In this document: piece after piece, positions 8,629 through 14,808 of the stretch | Numbering within the stretch: the first letter of the stretch is position 1 | Layout: the number at the start of each line of letters is the position of its first letter | Origin: CAVALG01 sp045576295 | Lineage (GTDB): Bacteria > Bacillota > Clostridia > Oscillospirales > Acutalibacteraceae | Length of the DNA stretch: 45,338 nucleotides | NCBI GenBank assembly: GCA_045576295.1 | Contig: JAZNGF010000053.1 | Coordinates: 1 to 45,338 of the forward strand | Reading direction: 5' to 3' | Position numbers and translations under genes: made by a program | The notes under the pieces: generated by a model | Seen by the model: the letters and a program-made list of their open reading frames with translations, nothing else | Databases searched by the model: none | What the model was told of the DNA's origin: nothing

Positions 8629-10537
8629 AAACAGAATTAAAGAACTTACACAACAATTAAACAAAGCTCGTAATGAATATTACAATAATAATTCTGACAG
8701 TGTAATGTCAGATGCAGAATACGACCTTTTATTTGACGAGTTAAAAAATCTTGAAGAAACAACGGGTTTTATAATGACTAACTCGCCAACTCAAAATGTT
8801 GGATATACAGCAGTCAGCAAGCTGCGCAAGGTAAAACACGACCATCCAATGCTGTCACTTGCAAAGACAACTAATATAGAAGAAATGGAAAAGTTCATTG
8901 ATGGCAAACCAATCGTTACAATGCTAAAGGAAGATGGTCTTACTTGCTCACTTTGCTATGAGAACGGAAAACTTGTTTCAGCAGAAACAAGAGGCAATGG
9001 CGAAATTGGTGAAGATATATATCACAATGCATTAACATTTATGAACTTACCTCAAACCATATCGCATAGTGGCAGATTGGTAATCGACGGCGAAATTATC
9101 ATTTTAAATAGCGACTTTGAAGAGATTAACTCTACATTGCCGGAAGAAGAAAAATTTAAGAACCCAAGAAATTTAGCAAGTGGGTCGGTAAGACAGCTTA
9201 ATAGCGAAATTGCCGCACAACGCAAACTTCGTTTTATTGCATGGAAGCTTGTTGACGGATATGATAACAACTCATTTGCAAAACGCCTTGATTATCTTGA
9301 AGAACTTGGATTTGAAGTAGTGCCAAGATTGTATGCCTTTGATGACAGGTCAATTACATTTTTAAAAATTATTGCTGACAAGTATGGAATGCCTATTGAC
9401 GGTCTTGTAGTTGCTTATGATGATATTAAATATTCAGAATCTCTTGGTGCGACTTCACACCACCTAAAATCTTCTTTTGCTTTCAAGTTTAAGGCTGAGA
9501 CAGCAGAAACTATTTTAAGAGATATCGAATGGAATACGAGTAGAAATGGTGTTGTTTCTCCAACTGCCATTTTTGACCCAGTAGAAATAGGTGGCTCAAC
9601 TATATCTCGTGCGACACTGCATAATTTATCATATATTAAAAATCTTGAACTCGGTATTTCTGACACAATAGAGATTGCTAAAATGAACGAAGTAATCCCA
9701 AAAGTAATCAATAACTTAACTCGTACAAATTCGTATAAAAGACCACTTTTATGCAAATCTTGTGGAGCAGACTTAGAAGTGCATAATGATAATGGCTCAG
9801 AAACATTGCATTGTCCTAATGAAGAATGCCCAGCAAGAATGCTTGATAAGTTCGTTCACTTCGTTTCTAAAGACGGAATGGATATACAAGGATTGTCAGA
9901 AGCAAGACTTGAAAAGTTTATTTCAAACGGTTGGATAAATAAGTTTTCCGATATTTATCGTTTAATTCAATACAAGAATGAAATTATTGCATTAGACGGC
10001 TTTGGCGAAAAGTCTTGGGATAGATTATGGCAAAGCATTCAAGATAGTCGTAATACTACGATTGCTAAATTTATTTGTGCTCTGGGAATCCCATTGATAG
10101 GAAAGAATACAGCTAAAGAGGTTGCAAACTTCATAACAATCGTTGACGGAGATATGTTGCTTGATACAACATATGAAACAGCACTCACTCCTTCAGTTAT
10201 TGTTAATATTAAAAACTATTTAAATGCCGAGTCTAATAGAACAGAAATTTTGACGCTTATAGTTCAACTCAATATTTCTACAGAAAAACAACTAGAAACT
10301 ACAAGCTCTCCGTTCACAGGTAAAACAATTGTTGTTACCGGTGCATTAAACAACTATACTCGTACAACTATTCAGGAAGAACTTGAACGATTTGGTGCAA
10401 AAATGGGTAGTTCAGTAAGTAAGAAGACTGATTACCTCTTGACCAATGAACAGTCAGGCTCAAGCAAATATAAGAAAGCCGTAGAACTTGGTATTAAGAT
10501 AATCAACGAAGAAGAATTTGAAAAAATGAAAGGATGA
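8621..10537 (+). CDS. ligA: NAD-dependent DNA ligase LigA (phage-encoded)
   Basis: A 638-aa full-length bacterial-type LigA, joining nicks with NAD+ as cofactor. Domains in order: Ia domain (SDAEYDLLFDEL), nucleotidyltransferase with adenylation motif K103-EDG, OB fold, four-cysteine zinc finger (C378-x2-C381 … C-x5-C near 396-402), HhH repeats (ALDGFGEKSWDRL, ALGIPLIGKNTA) and a C-terminal BRCT domain (from about residue 562, FTGKTIVVTGAL). All key parts appear intact. The start is TTG, 6 nt after AAGGAGGA. Phage-encoded LigA fits a self-sufficient replication module; it would seal Okazaki fragments made by the nearby DnaE-like polymerase. It could also have been acquired from a host, but it is embedded in phage genes. 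Confidence 0.95.
   Translation: MHKNRIKELTQQLNKARNEYYNNNSDSVMSDAEYDLLFDELKNLEETTGFIMTNSPTQNVGYTAVSKLRKVKHDHPMLSLAKTTNIEEMEKFIDGKPIVTMLKEDGLTCSLCYENGKLVSAETRGNGEIGEDIYHNALTFMNLPQTISHSGRLVIDGEIIILNSDFEEINSTLPEEEKFKNPRNLASGSVRQLNSEIAAQRKLRFIAWKLVDGYDNNSFAKRLDYLEELGFEVVPRLYAFDDRSITFLKIIADKYGMPIDGLVVAYDDIKYSESLGATSHHLKSSFAFKFKAETAETILRDIEWNTSRNGVVSPTAIFDPVEIGGSTISRATLHNLSYIKNLELGISDTIEIAKMNEVIPKVINNLTRTNSYKRPLLCKSCGADLEVHNDNGSETLHCPNEECPARMLDKFVHFVSKDGMDIQGLSEARLEKFISNGWINKFSDIYRLIQYKNEIIALDGFGEKSWDRLWQSIQDSRNTTIAKFICALGIPLIGKNTAKEVANFITIVDGDMLLDTTYETALTPSVIVNIKNYLNAESNRTEILTLIVQLNISTEKQLETTSSPFTGKTIVVTGALNNYTRTTIQEELERFGAKMGSSVSKKTDYLLTNEQSGSSKYKKAVELGIKIINEEEFEKMKG
10529..10534 (+). promoter_or_regulatory. 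Ribosome binding site preceding a proposed ATC start
   Basis: AAAGGA is 7 nt before ATC at 10542, the same spacing as the two proposed ATA starts. Starting there gives a normal N-terminal membrane anchor for the downstream protein; the first in-frame TTG (10596) would remove it. Confidence 0.5.
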
Positions 10538-10541
10538 TTAT

Positions 10542-11102
10542 ATCAGCGTTTCAAATAGAAAGAATTTAATAATAATATTCTTAATTATTGTATTATTGGC
10601 CTTTGGCTATCTCTATGTAGATGTGTCAAAAGAAGCGAAGATTAAGCAAGATAACATTATAAACCAAGCGGCAGAGATTGCAAATTTAGAAAAGTCTAAC
10701 CAAGATTTATCTTCTCAACTGCAAGACTCGTCTTCTAAACTAACATCTACTCAAGCTGATTTAGAAACTTTCCAAGCCGACTTAGAAACCTTAAAACAAA
10801 ATAGAGTTGCTTATATAGGTCAATATAAAATCACATATTATTGCGCTTGTAAACAATGTTGTGGGAAAGAAACCGGAATAACGGCAAGCGGAGCAAAAGT
10901 TCAAGAAGGAGTTACGGTTGCTGCTGATACTTCAAAACTCCCTTTTGGAACACGAATATATATAAAGGGCATTGGTTGGAGAACAGTCCAAGATAGAGGC
11001 GGGGCTATAAAGGGGAATAGATTAGATATTTATATTTCATCTCACAATGACCCGATGCCTTACAATGTTCAAAATTTAGATGTATGGGTGGAGATAGAAT
11101 AA
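10542..11102 (+). CDS. Membrane-anchored 3D-domain cell-wall protein (YorM-like)
   Basis: From the proposed ATC start the product is 186 aa: a short basic N-terminus, a hydrophobic helix (NLIIIFLIIVLLAFGYLYV, residues ~8-26), a coiled-coil rich in Q/E/L/S (~30-85), and a C-terminal 3D domain (Asp-Asp-Asp; double-psi beta barrel). The three aspartates occur in AADTSKLPFGT, VQDRGG and RLDIY. This fold resembles MltA-type lytic transglycosylases and occurs in YabE/YocH and, as I recall, in SPbeta YorM, so it may cleave or bind peptidoglycan. It is odd among replication genes, but the SPbeta cluster shows the same association. The TTG at 10596 would lose the anchor. Catalytic activity is inferred. 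Confidence 0.75.
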   Translation: MSVSNRKNLIIIFLIIVLLAFGYLYVDVSKEAKIKQDNIINQAAEIANLEKSNQDLSSQLQDSSSKLTSTQADLETFQADLETLKQNRVAYIGQYKITYYCACKQCCGKETGITASGAKVQEGVTVAADTSKLPFGTRIYIKGIGWRTVQDRGGAIKGNRLDIYISSHNDPMPYNVQNLDVWVEIE

Positions 11103-11296
11103 TGTGCCAAGAATGTAAATATACAAACTGCCCTCCGCAGTGTCCGAACTATAAACCCAAGAAAATAGGTCGGTGCGATAAATGTGGAGAAGACTTGTAT
11201 GAAGAATATGAAATTTTGACTGACGATGACGGAAACAAATTTTGTTCCGAAGATTGTGCAAAAGGTTATTATGGAATTAAGGAGATAGATTATTGA
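11102..11296 (+). CDS. Small zinc-ribbon protein (phage, 64 aa)
   Basis: Eight cysteines in a short acidic protein: CQECKYTNCPPQCPN at the N-terminus and C-x2-C (CDKCGEDLY) with C-x4-C (CSEDCAKGYY) behind, the second pair group forming a treble-clef/zinc-ribbon-like knuckle. ATG 11102 overlaps the previous stop (TAATG) and has GGAG upstream; an in-frame ATG at 11084 also exists but lacks a good site. Function unknown; in phages such proteins often bind DNA or a polymerase partner. It overlaps the ThyX start by 4 nt, so it is part of the same transcript. Confidence 0.65.
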   Translation: MCQECKYTNCPPQCPNYKPKKIGRCDKCGEDLYEEYEILTDDDGNKFCSEDCAKGYYGIKEIDY

Positions 11297-11994
11297 AAGT
11301 TGAACTAACAAGAATTACAAACGACCCTATACTTGCTATCGAAGAAGCAGCAAGTAACTGTTATAATAGTGAGCCAACTGGTGATGGAAAGATTATGAAG
11401 CATTGCATTAAGTCAGGTCACACCAGTGTTACTGAGTTTTGCGATTTTACTTTCCATATTGAAGGAGTTAGTAGAGCATTATCACATCAGTTGGTAAGAC
11501 ATAGACTTGCAAGTTACGCACAGAGAAGTCAGAGATATTGCAGTGAAAATGAATTTGAGTATGTAGTCCCCAAATCTATTGAAAAAGACAGTACAGCTTT
11601 TAATTATTATCAGCGTTGCATCACAAAAATTATGGAAACATATAAAGATTTACAAGACCTTGGAGTCCCCAATGAAGACGCTCGTATGGTTCTTCCCAAC
11701 GCTTGCACTACTGCACTTGAAGTTAAGATGAACCTTAGAGCACTTATGAACTTTATGAATGAAAGATTGTGTAGTTGTGCTCAGTGGGAAATAAGAAATC
11801 TTGCATGGGAAATGCGTAGACAAGTTCTTTTACAGGTTCCTGAACTTGATGATTATCTTGTTCCTAAATGTGAGAAAAATGGTAAGGAATTTGGTGCTTG
11901 CAATGAATCTAAGGCAAGAAGCTGTGGTAGACATCTACGATTAGAAGAAATATTTGAATCGTATCATAATTATAAGGATATGTGTAATTCATAA
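11293..11994 (+). CDS. thyX: Flavin-dependent thymidylate synthase ThyX
   Basis: A 233-aa ThyX making dTMP from dUMP with methylene-tetrahydrofolate and FAD. The signature RHRxxSxxxxSxRY is present as RHRLASYAQRSQRY starting at R69, and further family residues follow (LPNACTT, MNLRALMNFMNERL). The start is TTG with GGAGATAG just upstream, overlapping the previous gene by 4 nt. It is followed 13 nt later by the dNMP kinase; together they would feed dTTP synthesis for phage replication. The length is typical for the family and no residue loss is seen. Confidence 0.95.
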   Translation: MKVELTRITNDPILAIEEAASNCYNSEPTGDGKIMKHCIKSGHTSVTEFCDFTFHIEGVSRALSHQLVRHRLASYAQRSQRYCSENEFEYVVPKSIEKDSTAFNYYQRCITKIMETYKDLQDLGVPNEDARMVLPNACTTALEVKMNLRALMNFMNERLCSCAQWEIRNLAWEMRRQVLLQVPELDDYLVPKCEKNGKEFGACNESKARSCGRHLRLEEIFESYHNYKDMCNS

Positions 11995-12007
11995 AAGGAG
12001 GAATAAA

Positions 12008-12544
12008 ATGAAAATTCTCGCTATATCAGGTCACGCACAGAATGGCAAGGATACCGTTGCTGGATTGTTAAGAGATTGTCTTAAAGCAGACGGCAATAAG
12101 GTTCTTGTAACACATTATGCTGACTTACTTAAATATATGTGTCGAACATTCTTCGATTGGGACGGTAACAAAGATGAAAAAGGCAGACGCATCTTGCAGT
12201 ATGTTGGAACAGACATTATTCGCAAACAAGTGCCTGATTTTTGGGTTGATTTCATTTCATTTGTGTTAACATATTTTAATGAAAATTGGGATTATGTGCT
12301 TATTCCTGATACACGATTTCCAAATGAGCTTGATAAGTTGATTTCCAATGGCTTTGATGTTACACATATTAGAGTTATTCGTCCAAATTTTGAGAGTTCC
12401 CTTACTGAAGAGCAACAAAGTCACCCATCGGAAACTGCACTCGACAATGTAAATCCAGACTTTTATATTTACAACGAGGGTTCTATGGAAGAACTTCAAA
12501 CTAAAATTAACGAATGGATTCAAGAAAATTTACATAGAGGTTGA
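12008..12544 (+). CDS. Deoxynucleoside monophosphate kinase (phage)
   Basis: 178 aa. A P-loop-like N-terminus (ILAISGHAQNGKDTVAGLL, residues ~3-20) and the general layout match phage dNMP kinases (T4 gp1-like family), which phosphorylate dNMPs to dNDPs. ATG 12008 is preceded by AAAAGGAGGAATAAA, a strong ribosome binding site; an upstream in-frame TTG-type start at 11954 is inside thyX and not needed. PDTRFPNEL and IRVIRPNFES fit the family's substrate-binding regions. Its position after thyX supports a role in nucleotide supply. Substrate preference cannot be read from the sequence. Confidence 0.8.
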   Translation: MKILAISGHAQNGKDTVAGLLRDCLKADGNKVLVTHYADLLKYMCRTFFDWDGNKDEKGRRILQYVGTDIIRKQVPDFWVDFISFVLTYFNENWDYVLIPDTRFPNELDKLISNGFDVTHIRVIRPNFESSLTEEQQSHPSETALDNVNPDFYIYNEGSMEELQTKINEWIQENLHRG

Positions 12545-12549
12545 ATAAA

Positions 12550-13105
12550 ATGAAGATTTTACTTGATTTTGACGAAGTAATAAACACAATGGTGCATAAT
12601 TGGGTAAATACTTTGAATTGTGTATACGGAACCTCTGTGAATTTTGAAGATGTTAATGAGTGGGAAATGTGTAAAGCGTTTCCTACTCTAACAGAGGACG
12701 AGATTTATAACCCTTTACACCTTCAGGCATTTTGGAATAATGTTGGAATAATGTCAGGTGCAAAAGAGGGGGATTCAAAAACTTTTATCTCAGGGTCACA
12801 AAATATACATAGTAACCTCTGCACACCCAGATACAATTAAATGGAAAGCAGAATGGTTACAAAGGGAATTGCCCGAAATTCCTTGGTCTCATGTTATTGT
12901 GACAAGCAACAAATCACTTGTTAAAGGCGATGTACTTGTGGATGACGGATTGCACAATTTATATGAGGGAAGTTATATAAAAGTGTTATTTGATAAGCCT
13001 TGGAATAGAGAAGTGGATAAAGACAAATTAACCGATATAATTCATAGAATTCATAATTGGGACGAAATTGTAAAATTAATTGAGGAGTTAGATAAAATTA
13101 GATGA
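12550..13105 (+). pseudogene. 5'(3')-deoxyribonucleotidase (NT5C/HAD family), frameshifted
   Basis: Two overlapping frames together make one HAD-type deoxyribonucleotidase. The first frame (ATG 12550) holds motif I DFDEV (residues ~6-10) and ends …GAKEG; the second (from 12758) continues IQKLLSQGHKIYIVTSAHP with motif II (VTS) and later DVLVDDGLHN (motif IV). The break lies at a run of five G (12768-12772); with four G the frame is continuous. It is therefore a single-base insertion, a sequencing error, or a site of frameshifting; slippage at a short G run is possible but weak. Such enzymes remove phosphate from dNMPs to balance pools. Downstream it overlaps the HTH gene by 4 nt (ATGA). Confidence 0.8.
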
Positions 13106-13329
13106 GTAATGCGTTCAATGAAACGCTGAAAGATATTGACAAAGATGAACCTGTAATTTATAATACAAGTGATATACAACGAATTTTTAAATGCGGAAAG
13201 CAACAAGCATATCAGCTTATGAATACCAAAGGTTTTCCAAGCATAAGATTAAACTCGAAACTAATAGTTGAAAAATCCGCACTTTTACATTGGTTAAAAT
13301 TAAACCAAGGCAAACAAATTATAATGTAA
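13102..13329 (+). CDS. Small HTH DNA-binding protein, excisionase-like
   Basis: 75 aa with a MerR/HTH_17-like core: NTSDIQRIFKCGKQQAYQLM (helix-turn-helix) then GFPSIRLNSKLIVEKSALLHWL (wing and the typical final helix). This is the pattern of excisionases and phage regulatory proteins. ATG overlaps the previous stop (ATGA). It is the last gene before the tRNA scar and sits about 85 nt from it, as excisionases often do, with tandem 11-bp-spaced repeats between them. No integrase is found in this window, so it would lie at the other end. The exact role (Xis or repressor) is inference. Confidence 0.6.
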   Translation: MSNAFNETLKDIDKDEPVIYNTSDIQRIFKCGKQQAYQLMNTKGFPSIRLNSKLIVEKSALLHWLKLNQGKQIIM

Positions 13330-13349
13330 ATGTGTGTACAATGTGTGTA
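13329..13349 (+). repeat. Tandem AATGTGTGTA repeat, 11-bp period, near attachment site
   Basis: AATGTGTGTA occurs at 13329-13338 and again at 13340-13349, so the two copies are spaced by 11 bp, about one helical turn. Phage arm-type integrase or Xis sites often have this spacing. With only two copies, chance is possible. Confidence 0.4.
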
Positions 13350-13413
13350 TTATAAAATAAAAACCCCTTAGTTTTGGCTTGTTGAAGCGATTCGTAAGAA
13401 AAGTCTTATGTGC

Positions 13414-13458
13414 CTTCTAAGCAGAGGGTCGGGGGTTCGAGTCCCTTTCAGCGTGCCA
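13414..13458 (+). other. Attachment-site scar: 3' part of tRNA-Arg(TCT), CCA included
   Basis: From 13414 the sequence is a tRNA 3' half: anticodon loop CTTCTAA (anticodon TCT, 13416-13418), T arm GGGGG-TTCGAGT-CCCTT (13431-13447), acceptor strand TCAGCGT (13448-13454), G and CCA (13456-13458). A matching 5' acceptor strand (ACGCTGA or a wobble form) is absent upstream, and the anticodon stem TGTGC/GCAGA has a mismatch, so this is not an intact tRNA. This is what integration into a tRNA 3' end leaves: phage to the left, chromosome to the right. argU-type Arg genes are common targets. The intact copy should lie beyond the left edge. Confidence 0.8.
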
Positions 13459-13490
13459 AAAAAGCCGCTTAATAGCGGCTTTTTTATTTT
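13458..13490 (+). terminator. Intrinsic terminator behind the tRNA fragment
   Basis: AAAAAGCCGCT-TAAT-AGCGGCTTTTT is a 11-bp stem with a T run, ideal in form. It immediately follows the CCA end, as expected for the tRNA-Arg terminator carried along with the scar, and would also end phage transcription. Confidence 0.9.
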
Positions 13491-13526
13491 TGTTAAACGG
13501 TATAACACAAATTAAAAGAGAATAAT

Positions 13527-13697
13527 TTGGTTAATATTCGCGCTTTTTTGAATTGGTTGGCTAAAAATAAATTAATCATAATCACCATAGGTGTAATTGT
13601 GTTATTAGTAATTGTGGTTATTTCATGCCTTGATAAATGGAATGAAATTTGGCATGAGTTTGGTAAAAACGTTTACAATCTCGTTAATCGAAAATAG
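13527..13697 (+). CDS. Possible small membrane protein (56 aa), unknown
   Basis: TTG 13527 preceded by AAAAGAGA gives 56 residues: a basic start (VNIRAFLNWLAKNK), one long hydrophobic segment (LIIITIGVIVLLVIVVIS, about residues 16-33) and an amphipathic tail (CLDKWNEIWHEFGKNVYNLV). One transmembrane helix with a charged tail is seen in small stress peptides and type I toxins, but also in holin-like proteins and in chance ORFs. It lies between two terminators and is outside the phage scar. Codon use is not decisive in so short a frame. It is a candidate, not a known family. Confidence 0.4.
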   Translation: MVNIRAFLNWLAKNKLIIITIGVIVLLVIVVISCLDKWNEIWHEFGKNVYNLVNRK

Positions 13698-13742
13698 TCG
13701 ACTCCGCACGACCGTTTAAGAGTAAAGTACTACAAATGTTTT

Positions 13743-13778
13743 ACGCCCACCTCGTTTAGGGGAGGGCGTTCTTTTGTT
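13743..13778 (+). terminator. Intrinsic terminator before the DUF2935 gene
   Basis: ACGCCC-A-CCTC pairs with GGGG-A-GGGCGT around GTTTA, followed by TCTTTTGTTT. It closes the unit of the small ORF at 13527-13697 and separates it from the next gene. The remaining stretch to 13907 holds only an inverted repeat. Confidence 0.8.
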
Positions 13779-13828
13779 TATTTATTATATTCAAAGTGTA
13801 TGTTTAATTTATGTTGCAAAGGTTAATT

Positions 13829-13889
13829 TAAAAATTCATCATAACCCATTCTCATTAACCAACATATACTGTACTGATGTGAATTTTTA
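13829..13889 (+). repeat. Inverted repeat in the leader of the DUF2935 gene
   Basis: TAAAAATTCA (13829-13838) and TGAATTTTTA (13880-13889) are perfect inverted copies, 41 nt apart, and the match continues with one mismatch beyond. The region lies between the upstream terminator and the ribosome binding site ACGGAGGG. It could be a structured leader or an operator pair; A/T-rich sequence makes chance pairing possible. Confidence 0.35.
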
Positions 13890-13906
13890 ATTTAACGGAG
13901 GGCAAT

Positions 13907-14797
13907 ATGTATTGCGATAATTATACCTGTAAATCTTTGGAATTGCATTTGTTTTTCGGCCGCATAATGAAGGAGCACTCGTTCTTTTTAAAAGCAGGTT
14001 TCACCCCTGCTGACCCTGCTTTTTCTAATAAAGCTGAGTATTTCAAAAAAGAATTTGAAGCTTTGTTATCTCAGGCCGTACAGCTTGCTAACGGTAATGT
14101 AGGTAGAGAGGTGCTGGATTCAGGTGAATTGATTACCGAATTCACTGCCGAGGCAGAAAGACAAAGCGAGGCGTTTACAGGTATTTCAATAAATAAAGAT
14201 ATAACCAGGCGCGAAATGAATCTGCAAAGTAAATTTCGCTATAATACCGCCGATAACATCCGCTTTAAGGTTCAAAAGCTAAATCAATGGGCTTTGCGCC
14301 TTTTAGACGGGCTAATTGCTTTTAAAGAGAATATTCTTAGAAACGTTTTAAGCTGCAATATGTTTACTGTGAACTATCCACTGCTGATAGAACACATTAT
14401 AAGGGAAGCTAAGTTATATCGCCAATATATTGAAACGCTTGAAATAGACGGATGCTTATCTAACCAATCAATAAACGACATTGAATGCTTCTGGAACCAG
14501 ATAATGATGGAGCACGCACAGTTTATACGCGGCCTGCTTGACCCGACCGAAACTGAATTGATTAATGCTGCCGACGGTTTTGCAAAAGACTATGCAGAAT
14601 TGCTTGAACAATGCCGCCGAGCGCATGATAAAACATTCTCTGCAGATTCTTTAGAAGAAACAATGAGGTTCAGAGATTTTAAAACGGCAGGTACACAGGG
14701 GATACAGCAGTGCGATATACGTTCGATAATACTGCCTCTGCTTGCAGACCATGTACTGCGTGAGGCAAATCACTATATCAGGCTATTGAAGTCATAA
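13907..14797 (+). CDS. DUF2935 family protein
   Basis: 296 aa with the DUF2935 pattern: two homologous helical halves with metal-type sites EHSFFLKAGF (residues ~23-33) and EHAQFIRGLLDPTE (~206-219). The fold is thought to be a ferritin-like bundle, but no biochemical role is assigned with confidence. ATG 13907 has ACGGAGGG 5 nt upstream. Base composition and codon use change here from the phage part to the less A/T-rich host type. Its neighbour on the opposite strand converges 11 nt beyond the stop. The function is unknown; the metal-binding idea is from the His/Glu pattern. Confidence 0.8.
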   Translation: MYCDNYTCKSLELHLFFGRIMKEHSFFLKAGFTPADPAFSNKAEYFKKEFEALLSQAVQLANGNVGREVLDSGELITEFTAEAERQSEAFTGISINKDITRREMNLQSKFRYNTADNIRFKVQKLNQWALRLLDGLIAFKENILRNVLSCNMFTVNYPLLIEHIIREAKLYRQYIETLEIDGCLSNQSINDIECFWNQIMMEHAQFIRGLLDPTETELINAADGFAKDYAELLEQCRRAHDKTFSADSLEETMRFRDFKTAGTQGIQQCDIRSIILPLLADHVLREANHYIRLLKS

Positions 14798-14808
14798 TTT
14801 TTATATAC

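Noticed and set aside
13350..13458. An intact tRNA gene at the phage/host junction
   Set aside because: The 3' half is clear but no 5' acceptor strand pairs with TCAGCGT, no D arm is visible in the upstream sequence, and the anticodon stem has a mismatch.
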